Part shown: positions 35,300 through 47,207 of the stretch, one piece after another
How positions within the stretch are numbered: the stretch's first letter is position 1
Layout of the letters: the number at the start of each line of letters is the position of its first letter
From: Rhodeus uyekii
Lineage: Eukaryota; Chordata; Actinopteri; Cypriniformes; Acheilognathidae
Direction: 5' to 3'
Assembly: GCA_037043235.1 (NCBI GenBank)
Contig: JAWRVZ010000079.1
Location: 2,084,001-2,148,000, forward strand
DNA length: 64,000 bases
Notes under the pieces: model-generated
Databases searched by the model: none
Seen by the model: only the letters and a program-made list of their open reading frames with translations
What the model was told of the DNA's origin: nothing
Made by a program: the position numbers and the translations under genes

Positions 35300-37239
35300 A
35301 AAGTCCTGGTTTTGAGTTAAAGGACTTACAAGCTTGTCGTGTCTTGTCAAATAAAACATTTTATTTAAAACCACATCACCCAATGCATCTTAATACAGAA
35401 ACGCATATTGGGAGTGTATCTGCTCTCATGCTGCATTCAGTTTAACTATGGCGTTTTATAAGTGTTTTTAACTTTACATTTATGCACTTTTATTCAAAGA
35501 GAGTTACATTGCGTTCAAGATGCACATTGACATTATTTTCAGTTCTTGTAATAAATAAACAATTCATCAAATCCAAAACAGCTACAGTGTCTTTGCTGTG
35601 GGTTCATGTTTTCACACAACCTATTCACATTATATCCAAAACAGTTTAACAGACGCTTGTTTTAGTTTCGGGTCGGATGCACCAAAATACTTTAGTGATC
35701 TTAATACTGTATGTGTCGCCCTTTGTTTGAGCGGCATCTGGTGGCTAAATCCGCAACTATAGGTATTTCAGTAAAGCAGGCTTTTAACTCATCCGATTCT
35801 GCCATTGTAGCACTTTACTGCACTTTTATAAAGTGTATTTATTACACAAATAATATACGGTACTTTAAAGGAAAACTAAGTGTGAAATATTATATATATT
35901 TTCGACTAGCTAAATGCATATTATAGGTAATTTATATATATATATATAACTGTAACTGTTCAAGTTCATATTAAATGGAATTAATTTAATTTTTATGTTT
36001 TTTATTTACACCATTGACATCTTTATACGTACTTTCATAATTTCTTCTAGTGTCTTTCAATAATTTGCTAAAGTGTGCTGACAAGAAATTCATCTGAACT
36101 AAAATGTACTTTGATATCAGATAACAACACTGTCACTGTATGGCTTTAGGAAGTAAGCGCACAACGAAGAATTCAAGTTTTAATCATAAACTCGACAAAA
36201 AAAACAAACAGAAGAAACATAACTAGACAGAGAACGATCAAGAACAGACAGAGATTAAGGGAGAACTCAGGGTATAAATTACATGACAAACAAAGGGAAT
36301 TAATGAACTAATTAACAAAGGGATTGACAGAACACAGGTGATGAGGATGAACTGAAAGAAACACGTGGGAGAACGTGATTTGAAAACAAACTCAAACTGT
36401 GACAAACACACTTAAGTTGAAACGAATATCAATGTTTGTGCTTTATATTAGTCAACATGTCAAAAATAAGGGTACTTATGTAAAGCACTATAAAATCATA
36501 TTTATTTAAAATGTGTTTAAATAAAACTTAATTAGACATTATTACAAAGTGCGTTTTTAAAAAGCTAAGAAATATTGTCATTAAAGTGTAAGTGGCCTGT
36601 AATTTTAATTATATTAAATAATTACATAGATCATAATAGAGAGCACTTTTTGAAAACCATACTTTTAAGATGATAATAATACATTTATTTTATAAGATTT
36701 GAAGTGTACAAAAAGTACATTTTCAATACAATTAAGCACACTTCTTTTTGTCAACTTTTTATTTACATCTTTACTCCTTGAATTGTTCTGTGTTTATTGT
36801 TTTAGTGTTTATTTATTTATTTTATTTGCTTATAACCCACATAATGGTTCCCATGGACACAATGCCCCTTTTTGTCAAATGAACTCTTCTTGGGCAGCCT
36901 TTTTTTATTATCGATTTTGTGATGTAACATGTTTTATTTATTCCAAGATTTGTTGGCCAACGCTGATGTATAGAGTTGCATATGGCACAGCAAGGTTTAT
37001 CATTGTATATTAAAATTCAGACTACTTTCTATCCTCAGTCACATTTAAACAAACAAGCAAAACAATTCTCAGATTATCACAGTTATGCATGGGTATTGCA
37101 ACTGAAGGAGAGTACACAGTTATAAGCTCAGAACATGCACAACATAAACAGTCACACCTGCATTCACATACAGTATTTACATTATGGGCTGTACTCTTAG
37201 TAACCTGTGAAAAAGCCACCTGTAAGATGATGATATAAA
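35300..37239. other. Intergenic interval upstream of lasp1, repeat debris
   Basis: No gene seen. It holds a truncated minus-strand SINE tail at 35475-35549. A stretch at about 36150-36420 (repeating AACAGACAGAGA and ATTAATGAACTAATTAACAA) looks like decayed transposable-element DNA, but I cannot classify it. The rest is AT-rich. Confidence 0.4.
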
Positions 37240-37311
37240 GGGGGTATAGCTCAGTGGTAGAGCATTTGACTGCAGATCAAGAGGTCCCCGGTTCAAATCC
37301 GGGTGCCCCCT
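37240..37311 (+). tRNA. tRNA-Cys(GCA)
   Basis: A 72-base cloverleaf identical to the one at 20.1 kb. It has anticodon GCA, intact A and B boxes, and a Pol III TTTT terminator at 37313-37316. Its flanks resemble those of the tRNA-Cys at 40.75 kb on both sides, showing a tandem duplication. Confidence 0.97.
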
Positions 37312-37673
37312 CTTTTAAATTTTTAATTTCTACAGACCACTTTAAAATAAGGGGAATTCCTTAGTTAATCAGTTTTCAGATAAAACTTGGTAATGACATA
37401 TGTCAGTTATCTGAAACCTGCCATGAATATCATCTACCAATAACACAAAGACAGGGCCTTGTAACCAAACACACAGATTCATGACTAGAGAAAGCATTCT
37501 CTCTCTATTTCTCTATCTCTCTTTAGAGTTGACGTAAAAAGATATAAAACTCAAATAAACTATAGCTTGTTTAAGCCAACAATTACAATAGTAAGACAAC
37601 AGTGGAAATATGCGAAGGGGTTGCACAGGAATGAACTAGGAAGCAACTACTTTGCAAAAGTAGTTGCTTTTGA

Positions 37674-37830
37674 GCTGTAGTTCAAACAGTAGAGTGTGGC
37701 ACTTTCAATGTCAAAGGTCATCGGTTCAATTCCCAGGGAAAGCAAGAACTGATTAGAATGTCAATGTGTGTCTTGAAGTAATGTAAGTCGCTTTGGATAG
37801 AAGTGTCTGCCAAATGCATAAATGTAAAAG
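37674..37830 (+). mobile_element. tRNA-derived SINE with L2-like tail
   Basis: The head GCTGTAGTTCAAACAGTAGA and GGTTCAATTCCCAGGGAAAG keep recognisable A and B boxes. Then come the shared body AGAACTGATTAGAATGTCAA and the tail GTCGCTTTGGATAGAAGTGT with TGCCAAATGCATAAATGTAA. The same structure occurs at 41.8, 47.1 and 61.1 kb. The tail resembles L2-clade LINE 3' ends, the presumed retrotransposition partner. Confidence 0.85.
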
Positions 37831-38069
37831 AAATAAGACTGAAGTACGTGTCAGGTATCAGTAAAGATGCACAAATAAATCTGATGAAAGTTTAATGAAA
37901 TCTAAATGTCTTACTGAATTTGAATGCATGTAGTTACATATGTAGCCCCCAGGTGCCGCTCCAAACAAATGGTGAAACAGCCCAGTGAACAGTCTCATCA
38001 AGCATCACTGTGTAACATGGTCAGTGGTCATCCTTTAAAACTAATTATTAGCTATTGATGTAGCCATGA

Positions 38070-38515
38070 CAGATATCACAATTCTGCAGTCACAAGGATT
38101 TTTGCCTATATTGGGAACAAGGCAAACTGCACTACTTTGGACTGTTTCCAACAGACTGTTTTTACTATCATTCATCTCTATTATTTATCTTTTTAAATAT
38201 TGCACTGTCACTTGCATAATCACTTGTACTGGTCTGCGTTACTGTCTTGTGCTGTCTGTTTGCACTCTGTGCACTTTATGTATATATAGAAGTTTATGTT
38301 TACTTTTTACTTAATTCTTTTGTACTTATTCTGTGTACTGTTGTGTGTGTCACTGTCTTGTGCTGTCTGTTTGCACCTTGTGCACTTTATGTATATAGGT
38401 CTTTTTTTTGTTTATAGCACCTTGTTTCCTGGGAAACGTTGTTTCGTTTCACTATGTACTAGTATATGGCTGAAATGACAATAAACTCCACTTTGACTTT
38501 GACTTTGACTTTGAC
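38070..38515 (+). mobile_element. 3' end of a non-LTR retrotransposon with (TTTGAC)n tail
   Basis: GTTGTTTCGTTTCACTATGT, then GGCTGAAATGACAATAAACT, running into a short TTTGAC repeat at about 38492-38515, is a LINE 3'-UTR ending familiar from fish. The block CTGTCTTGTGCTGTCTGTTT appears twice (38241 and 38352), an internal tandem duplication. No reverse transcriptase is left. Confidence 0.6.
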
Positions 38516-38762
38516 ATTTTGAAATACATTACACGACTTTTAATTAATTTAGATTTTGTTTTTAATACACTTACTGACTTTTTACACGGTTACAACAACA
38601 AAAAAACGGGGGATTTATGCATCAATCATACACCAAATCAGTGGATCTAGAAAACTAGTAAGATGTAAGCAATAACCAAATACAAAGAAATATCTTAAGT
38701 TTAAGTTAATGCTTGTTTTGTCTTATTTAAATCACAAGATTTGTCATTTAAGTCATCTCTGG

Positions 38763-38818
38763 GTCCACCTTGGAAGTTTGTTGAGACCCCCTGGGCTCCA
38801 GGCCACTGGTTGAGAAAC
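38763..38818. mobile_element. hAT-like element end
   Basis: Read on the minus strand it is AGAGTTTCTCAACCAGTGGC, then GGGGGTCTCAACAAACTTCC, like the segment at 41133. Only a terminus remains. Confidence 0.4.
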
Positions 38819-39179
38819 TCTGCACTACACGACTGAGAATCACACACTTCCACATTTCATGTTGTTTCAAACACAACTGTCTCATTTCTAGGAGACACAT
38901 GACAAATTTGAAAAATATGTGTTCTAAAATACCCTCAAAGTATCAAGTATGTTTGACAACCTCCAACTGAATTCGTAGCCTGATGCTAACAAATCTAATT
39001 CTGTCAACTTCAACTGCACAAAATCTGCTGACTTGGTCTGACTTAGGCAACCAGCATCGACATTAAAACAAGTTTAGGTATCGTTCTTGTAGAATGTAAT
39101 CACAGAGCAGTGGTTTCATGGAATCTGGTTTCCTCATGCTTACTGTCACGTATTGGATTACAGATTGAGAAAGCTGATT

Positions 39180-40075
39180 ATAAATCACCAGTTCTCATTC
39201 TGATGGGTCTATCTCACAGTCTTACCTCACAGGTAGCTCTTTCAAGACGGTCTGGGGGTGTCCAAGCACAGCAGCTGGTCATAGGGGGTTCCTCAGGGAT
39301 CAGTTCTAGGACCTCTCTCCAGAACAGATGATTCAGTGGTAGCTGTATAGATCTCAAACTGCCTGGCAGACATCTCGGCATGGAGGAAAGAACAAAGACA
39401 GGCCTAGCAAAGACAGGGATTCTTGTCTTCCCTGCCATTCTGACTGTACAGCACAATTTCACCCTCCAGCTAGGTGCATCAACAATAATCCAATCAAGTA
39501 ATCTTTGATGACCAGCAATTAAACCTCAACAAACGATCCAGAATACAGAAGCAAGACAATGAGCCCAAGATAGCCATTGTCACTTCTCTGGTTATCTCTG
39601 TTCATTGGGTACCAGTTACAGCTTGCATCGAGTTCAAAACACTGATGCTTTCATATAGAACACGGCTCTGCAACCTCCTTCCTTTTCCCGCTCTTTGCGA
39701 GTCTACATCTCCTCCAGAAGCCTGAGTCAGTAAGTGAGTGACGCCTCGTGGTACCTTCACCGAGAGGCATAATATCACTTTCAAGAATGTATTCATTCAC
39801 TGTTGCTTGCTGGTAGAATGATCTTCCCAACCCAATCCAAATCCGTAAAAAAAAAATGAAACAGAATAAAAATGATTTCTTATCCTGCTGGGGGAAAAAT
39901 CTTCCCTTTACTATTTTTTATTTTCTCCCTGCTTGTACAACAATGTCTGAAACTTTTTATTACCTGCACTTCTCCTGTTTATTGCTTCTCTTTGATGAAT
40001 CCCTTGTTTTATTCCGCATTTGTAAGTTGCTTTGGATAAAAGCTTCTACTAAAAAAATAATTGTAAGTGTAGAGT
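39180..40075 (+). mobile_element. L2-clade LINE remnant (reverse transcriptase 3' part)
   Basis: The plus strand encodes GVPQGSVLGPLS, the classic reverse-transcriptase motif, at about 39286-39321. Downstream, in shifted frames, are LPGRHLGMEERTKTG-like, IGYQLQLASS-like and RLVVPSPRGIISLSRMYSFT-like segments, as in fish L2 elements. The 3' end GTAAGTTGCTTTGGATAAAA is the L2 tail that the local SINEs borrow. Frameshifts and stops show that it is inactive. Confidence 0.8.
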
Positions 40076-40746
40076 ATTGATTAACTTGCTCATTCCAGCG
40101 CTATTCAGAATCACTCCTTCATGGTCTTTATCCCAAATCACATTTTAGGTAGTATATCTACCTAATATTATATATATACTATATATCTATTATATATATA
40201 CTATATATCTACCTTTAATGTTGTTAGAGTCTTTTACAACATGTGTTACTCGTGGTCATTTTCATGGTCGCTCATCAAGATAAAACGCAACTTGACAAGC
40301 AATCATGACATCTACTTAGTAGATGATCCTAAAACAGTAGCTTTGATATTCACAACAACTGATTACAACACAAATACCCTGAAAGGTAAAGTGTTCTTCA
40401 TAAAGCCTTGATATATACATGTTTTTATTTTTAATATTGATTTCCTCACTGTAGCAGGGCCTGAAAGCCCAATTAGAGCAATGCAACAGGCCAGACGTGG
40501 AACAACTCTTACAGTGGAGTGTAAGTAACTGTGAGTGTAAGTAACTTAAGAGTGACACGCTAATGAATTAAGAAAGAATTAAATGAATTAAAAGAGTTTA
40601 TGTATGAAATCCCAAAATAATCTTGTTAAATGGCAAGATGTACACAAAACAAATACTCACACTGTCACACCTTTTAAATACACAAGGGTGTAGATAGATC
40701 ATTGTATGGACAGGCTGGGAAAATCTCACCTGTCAGAGTCTAATAA

Positions 40747-40818
40747 GGGGGTATAGCTCAGTGGTAGAGCATTTGTCTGCAGATCAAGAGGTCTCCGGTT
40801 CAAATCCGGATGCCCCCT
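40747..40818 (+). tRNA. tRNA-Cys(GCA), diverged copy
   Basis: Same cloverleaf and anticodon loop CTGCAGA as the other two, with TTTTT at about 40821. It differs by a T-stem pair change (outer C-G to T-A, compensatory) and by A to T at position 31, which puts a T-T mismatch at the base of the anticodon stem. The acceptor stem and Pol III boxes are intact. It is possibly still functional, but less certain than its siblings. Confidence 0.9.
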
Positions 40819-41132
40819 TCTTTTTAATTTTTTACATAATCAGACCACATGGTTAAATGACAAGCAACCAGTATGAAAACAAATATAATTAACTACAAAT
40901 CTTTGCAATTACATAGGGCAATGTTAGGTGAATTTTCACCTATCAGCAACGTACGGATAAAGGGCCTGGTTCCCAAACACACACCCTAACTGACTACTGA
41001 GTAATTATTCCATTACACTGGACTCACTTAATGACTCAACAGGAGGAGAAAACATGGATAGATTATCATTAAATTTGCTACCTCAACAAGACTGTGTTGT
41101 TATCAAATGTAGGCACTCATTGATCCATAGAC

Positions 41133-41210
41133 CAGTGGTTTTTAACCCATGTGCCGGGACCCACTGGGGGCCTCAACAAACTTCAAAAGGGGCCATAAGT
41201 ACGCTAAGAT
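41133..41210. mobile_element. hAT-like element end
   Basis: CAGTGGTTTTTAACCCATGT, then GACCCACTGGGGGCCTCAAC and AAACTTC, a Charlie-type terminus similar to 38763-38818 in inverse orientation. The internal part is not resolved. Confidence 0.4.
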
Positions 41211-41416
41211 ACTTCACTGTCATTGTAATCACAAGTTCAATTTTTTTTAGAGTGGCAGCTCTGAAAACAAAAGAAACGTCTACCTATTAAATATAAACAC
41301 ACACTAAATTACATAAGAAACCCTTTAAACGCACATTATATAAAAAGTGTTGTAATGCATGTATTGAATGCGCCTTCGACATTTAAAAAAAACAAGCAGT
41401 TCTTAGTTCTCTTTAG

Positions 41417-42175
41417 TTACAGTAGAAAATAAAAGGGCTGTGGGGAAGTGAAAGGTCTAAGGTCAGCTCCAGCTTTGGCAAAGAAGCTGTGCTTTAACCT
41501 ATTTGTCCTGGACTTAATGTCCCTGTACCTCTTCCCAGACGGTAAAGGGACAAACCTTCTGTATCCTGGATGGGTGGGGTCCATAATGATGCCACTGGCC
41601 TTTGTGTGTAACCAGCAAGCATACACAGTATCCAAACTCAAGAGCTTCATTGCCTATGTGCCTAGCTGTGTGGGTAATCTGGCCTGCTTCATTTTTATAT
41701 GAAGAATAGCCTTTGTTGTGCTTTCTTCACCAGATGAGAAGTATTAATAGACCAAGAGCGGTCTTTTGATAGGTAGACTCCAAGGAACTTGATGTTGCTA
41801 TATCTTTCCTGTAGCTCAAACAGTAGAATGTGGTGTTTACAACGCCAAGGTCATGGATTCAATTCCCAGGGAAAGCAAGAACTGATTAGAATGTCAATGT
41901 GTTCCTTGAATGCAAAGTAAGTCTCTTGGTAGAAAAGCGTCTGCCAAATGCATACATGTAAATGTCATTTACACTTTCCATTAACAAACAAGGGTGGTTG
42001 GGTGGTCTTTCTAGACCTCCTGAAGTCTACAACGATCTCTTTTGTTTTGGGGTGTTTCAAATTGGATCCAATTGGTTGAGATCCACTGCCATAGACACAA
42101 CCACTTTTGAATGCCTTTTTTAGGTGCCCTACATGTACTTCTGTTGCAACAAACACAAGCGTAGTTTACTCAGGC
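41417..42175 (-). mobile_element. LINE reverse-transcriptase remnant (Nimb/I-like), split by a SINE
   Basis: The minus strand reads LKHPKTKEIVVDFRRSRKTT-Q-PLFVNGK (about 41978-42075). It is then interrupted by the SINE at 41810-41973 and resumes RYSNIKFLGVYLSKDRSW, INTSHLVKKAQQRLFF and, after a gap, ASGIIMDPTHPGYRRFVPLP, SGKRYRDIKSRTNRLKHSFF. This is the standard order in the C-terminal part of such ORF2 proteins. A stop follows RLFF, so part of the ORF is deleted. The element is inactive. Confidence 0.85.
41810..41973 (+). mobile_element. tRNA-derived SINE nested in a LINE
   Basis: Same family as 37674-37830: TGTAGCTCAAACAGTAGAAT, GATTCAATTCCCAGGGAAAG, AGAACTGATTAGAATGTCAA, TGCCAAATGCATACATGTAA. 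Flanked by a 6-base duplication CTTTCC (41804-41809 and 41974-41979), which in the host LINE is the single site between FVNGK and RYSNIKF. Confidence 0.85.
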
Positions 42176-42854
42176 CTATAAGCTGAAGAAGAGTTTTTAC
42201 CTTAATATTAACACCAGCTTTAGTTTATTTCTTTGTAGAATATTAAAAGGAAAGGACAGATTAAATGTATTTATTTCTTGATTTACACCAGCATTATTTC
42301 AGGGTGTAAACTGCCGTGTAAAATTAAACGCAGGCCAAATTTTGATACAGAATTGTTTCATAGGACTAGCCAAAGAGCAAAAACAATGATTTACACAGAA
42401 ATAAAATTATTTATACAGACTTTCCACAAATGAGAAAGTCTATTATTCTCCTAAATGAAGATTTACAAAGTATAGCACATCACCTACACGTTTGTGAGGT
42501 GTAAAAATCGTGTTACTCAGAAACCTAGATTAAAATGAAATGAAGTAAATGTAGTGTTGGAGACCGATTCGATCCAATTATGTTTACCTTAATGCATTAG
42601 CAAAAGTAGAATGCACTCATGCATGTCCAATAGATGTTCGGGTCTTTGGTGCGTTTCACGTCTTTAAGTAACAGAACAAACGCATTAGCATACAGTTCTA
42701 CATAACGAGGGACAGATTATCATCTGAATGACCAATGCAAATTGAGCTATAGTCACCTTGTTTGATCTAATAATGATCCATTGACTTTTGTTTTACATTT
42801 TGCCTCCAGGCTAAATACATTTCTCAAAAGACAAAGGCATGTTTTTAGTAGATT

Positions 42855-42860
42855 TTTATT
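42855..42860 (-). terminator. Polyadenylation signal of arl5c
   Basis: TTTATT on the plus strand, AATAAA on the transcript, about 570 bases past the arl5c stop. Confidence 0.6.
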
Positions 42861-43428
42861 TGTACAAAAACTTTTTGTACAAAATTATATAAGAAAACAT
42901 ACTATGAATATCCACTCTACTCTCAGAATAAAATACTCGAACATCATGTTCCATTCTGCATGCACACATCTGTACAACATAAACAAATCAATTCCTTTTA
43001 AATACTTCAAGTAATGCTTGTTTAAAAGCTTAGTGGCTCGTCACAGATCAGTACGGGCATGTGAACCGTCAGCCCTCCCCCCCCTTCTCTGATGGCTGTC
43101 TGTAGACAATTACTCCACGTGAGAAGCGGAGCCGTCAGTAATGTTCTGGAAAGTCTGTAATGTAAACATGTGGACCTCTAGAACGGAGTCACATAATGTA
43201 CAAACACAAACGTGTATACACACATACACATTCTCTCACAAATCGCAGAGAGTCTCCTGGCTCATTCTGGTTTCCAGAGTAGGCGGATGAGGTGTGTTCC
43301 TCCAGGCTTCAGCATTGTTTCAGCATTACTCCGAGTTCACCGAGAGGCACTGAGAGCTGGATAAAAGTCAAAGAAGGCCTAATCTCTCTTTCAACAGTTC
43401 CAGAGGTTTAAGAAGCACCGCTGCTGGA

Positions 43429-46266
43429 CTAATTCGCCACAACACGGGAGCGCATCCAGTCTAGACTGGCTGGTAAACTGTAGGGGGAAGAGAAGAGGTG
43501 GTTACACATTATATAAACTGGCTTTCACACAGACATGGAAACATCTTAACCCTATATTATATAATATTACTATATATACACTAATACATAGTGTTTTTAA
43601 AAAAAGTAAAAAGCCTTTAAGGATAATTCTAAAACAGTCCACCATGTCTTTTTGCGGATAAATCAAAATTTCAAAAGATCTCATAAATTTACATTACAAG
43701 CGCTATCAGAATTCTTCTTACTTGTTTGTCATATAAATATTAGCAACTGCACCAAATTAAAGCCATATGTATCAAATACTTTCTTACAGCTTCAATAACT
43801 TGATTTAAACAAATAAACAAAACAACTCATTACTATTTAATATGTGAGGCGTAACAGGGTTAAACAAGCACAGTGGTAAACACACGCACTCCAATAAAAC
43901 ACACATACCCTTCTCCAGTGAGTGCGCAGCAGGCCTGGACATGCCAGGAACGAGCAGTGAGCGAGCTGAGGGTCAGACACTGCGAGATCTCTGCAGCAGA
44001 CATACTGTTCTTCATGTCCTGCTTATTTGCCAAAACCAGCACAGATGCGTTCTGTAGATCCTGTGTGGAGGTTCCAGGAGAAGTAGGAATTAAATTAAAA
44101 CATTAACAAGAAAAAAATACATGTTAAAAACACTTAAGACTAGGGTTGATCTTAGGCTGGTCTTACACAACTCTAAAAAACAGATTCAATCATTTGTTTA
44201 CAAACGTAAAATGTACATGGAAATCCCTAGATACTTTCTACTACATTTAAATTCTTCAAACACATTAAATTTTTTTACATTCTTCCTTTTGTCCATTAAG
44301 TGAAAAACATACTTTATATGCATAACTTTGACAATTATTTTTATACTGTATTTAACTTAATGCGTGAAATATTTATCATCAAATAGGCAACTACTGTTTG
44401 GTCAAAATTATGATTTCACTGATTGGAAACAAGGCCATTTTAAATAGAGATATTATATTGTGTTATTACAGATAACTAAAACTACTTTTTTTGTTAATTT
44501 AATAATGCAGACACAAAATAAAATATTAGATTAAAAACAAGCTAATTAAAAATTACAAGTACTAAAGTTACTAACAGGACATACATTTAAAAAAATTAAT
44601 TAAACCTAAATAGTAATATTTAAAATAATAAAAACAACAAAACCACATTTTTTTAAATAAAAAAACAATACTGTTTTGAACATTTAAAACTAATTATAAA
44701 TTAATAAAATATAATGATAAATAAATACAAATAGATTTTAAAACCAGACCTTGATACTACATGTGCAAAGCACATGCAAAACCACAAAATATTTATAACA
44801 ACATGTGCAGCTGAATACAGACTAACCTCGTGTGCGAGCATGCGATGAAGTTCTTCTTTAGTTACGGTCAGGCGTTCCCGATCAGTGCTATCAACAACCA
44901 GGATGACAATCTGTTACATATAGAGAGGAAGATTATACATTTTGAAAAGACAAATTGACAATAATATTCTGTATCTGTCTCTCAGCATTTAGGAGTTTGA
45001 CATAACTCCCGTCACACAAGCAAAGCATACAGGTTAAAGATAGATACACACCTCTGTGTTACAGTAATACGAATTCCAGGTCGCTCGGAGACTCTCCTGG
45101 CCGCCAATGTCCCAGACGAGGAACCGTGTTTTCTTTATTGCGATCTCCTCTACGTTGCTGCCAATTGTGGGAGACGTCTGCACGGCTTCTTTAGTTAAAC
45201 TGGAAAGAACAGGGCAAAGAAGGTTCAAAAGCTGCATGGAAACATGTAGCAAGTCGAAATGTCACGGTACAGTGGCAGCACGAAGCCATCAGCTTCTTCT
45301 GCTAATACTTTCAAAAAGAAAAACACTTACAACTGGTAGAGGATGGTGGTTTTCCCAGCATTGTCCAAACCGACAATAATTACTTTGTGTTCTAAAAAGA
45401 AGGGGAGGATGTGACAAAAACACAGAGACATTTTAATCAGACTTTGTTTGTTCTTTTCTGTATGATAATCTCATCTGATAACATCAACCTTAAAATCCAC
45501 GCAATGCACTACTGAGAACTCTGTGTTCGGTGAACTGTGTGTGCTTGAGTTAAACAAAGTTTGGAAAGTTTGTGTAAATTGGTGTAGAATAACCAAGTAA
45601 GCAGAATTGATATGATCTTTGAACCACACTGGCATGTACAATCTTATCTGTCATGTATGCAGCTGGAACAGAACTTGTAGAAACATGCATTTCTCAATGA
45701 TAAGTTATTAGTGTCACTTAAAAACCCAGGTAATCTTGTTTCACACTTCAAAACAACTCATTACAAAACTCATGGTTTAGTAATTCGGCTTCGATAATAC
45801 TATTTGTTACAACAGCTGGTGAAAGTTTCAGATAATAAACAATGCTAATGACTGTTTAAAGGATATTCATGATTATGAAAGTTTTTTTTCTGTTCTTTAC
45901 ACATCACAATCTCGTAAATCGTAACCAGGGATTAGATGTGCTGACCATATTACAAAAATGCACACTTGAAACATTGATTAAATCACAGTTAAAACCGGCC
46001 TTTAGTCATAGTTTGAAAACTATGAAGAGCTTAAAGTATCTCAGAAACCAGGACTCAATCTTACCCGGTACATTAGACTTTTATTTATGTTACAGAAAAA
46101 GTGCAAAGCTATTTTAATTACATTTATAACAACAATGCCATACTTAACTTGCAAAAATAAACACAAAATACTACAATAAAAAAATTGTAATCAGCATTTT
46201 TTTATTGTTAATTCGCTTACCTCTATCTCCGAAAACAGTCATCAGTTTGGCGAACAGAAGCCCCAT
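43429..46266 (-). CDS. arl5c: ADP-ribosylation factor-like protein 5C
   Basis: An Arf-family small GTPase. ARL5 proteins act at the trans-Golgi in recycling from endosomes. Six coding exons: 46221-46266, 45331-45391, 45052-45199, 44827-44910, 43909-44060 and 43429-43477. They total 540 bases, 179 residues, the exact ARL5 length. Gly2 (MGLLFAKL) is a myristoylation candidate. P-loop GLDNAGKT at 23-30, switch I TSPTIGSNVEE, switch II WDIGGQES at 65-72, NKQD at 125-128 and ACCALTGEG are all intact. The C-terminus GLPASLDWMRSRVVAN resembles human ARL5C rather than ARL5A/B, and the position beside cacnb1 agrees. It lies 3.9 kb downstream of cacnb1 on the same strand. Confidence 0.93.
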
Positions 46267-47054
46267 TTCCGAAGACACTGAATGTAAAAGGCCGGGTTTG
46301 TTCGCCGATCACACCGGGGTTTCTGAATTCACCGAGCGCTAAAGTGAATTTGATCGTCTGGCTCCGTTGACTCTCTATATGCTGTAAATACTTTTACGGT
46401 TATGTTAAATCAACCGAGCGGCGGTATGCTCGTTCTTGTTGTTGTTTCTCTGTATCGTCACAGTAAATATCTAAGCTACGGTCGAAACATTAAGAGGTTG
46501 TTTCCTTAAGTGTCTGTTGACCGGTGGGTGTCTGTCTAATTACCCCTCTGCACTGATACATAACGTCGGGGAGGAATACAAATTTTCGTCGTGTTTTTCG
46601 TGGGCGTCTGCATATTTAAACGACGAGTGATGACGCAGAGGCGCGTCACGCGTTTCAGGGGTAGTCGAAACGGCGATCCTGATTGGACGCCCACGGGGAT
46701 GACGCATATTTCCGTGCGATTAGTTTCATCCGTGTGTGGAACGGGCGTTGCGTTCCTCGACGGACTGAGGTTGTAATTTTGAGCGTCGGGGGAATTTGAG
46801 AGGAAGTTAAAAGAAACTAATCAGAAAGTAAAAGAGAGCTCATGGAATTCCCTGGAGACTCGGTGAATGAACCACATAACAAACTATTTTCTCTTTAGTC
46901 ATGTGAAATTCTTACATGTTGACATAAGCCTATATAGCTGACTCAAATCAATAACCTTACATGACATGTTTTTTGATCTTTCTGATCTCAGTGACCACCT
47001 AGATCAACCCATACACAACAAAAAATCAATCAAAATAGTATTATAGACTTAAGT

Positions 47055-47207
47055 ACATTTATGCATTTGGCAGATGCTTTTGTCCAAAGCGACTTAGATT
47101 GCATTCAAGATACACATTAACATTCTAATCAGTTTTTACTTTCCCTGGGAATCGACCCCATGACCTTTGGCGTGGCAAGCGCCACTCTCTACTGTTTGAG
47201 CTACAGG
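47055..47207 (-). mobile_element. tRNA-derived SINE with L2-like tail
   Basis: Minus-strand copy of the same family. It reads TGTAGCTCAAACAGTAGAGA, a B-box-like GGTCGATTCCCAGGGAAAG, AACTGATTAGAATGTTAATG, AAGTCGCTTTGGACAAAAGC and TGCCAAATGCATAAATGT. Nearly complete. Confidence 0.85.
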
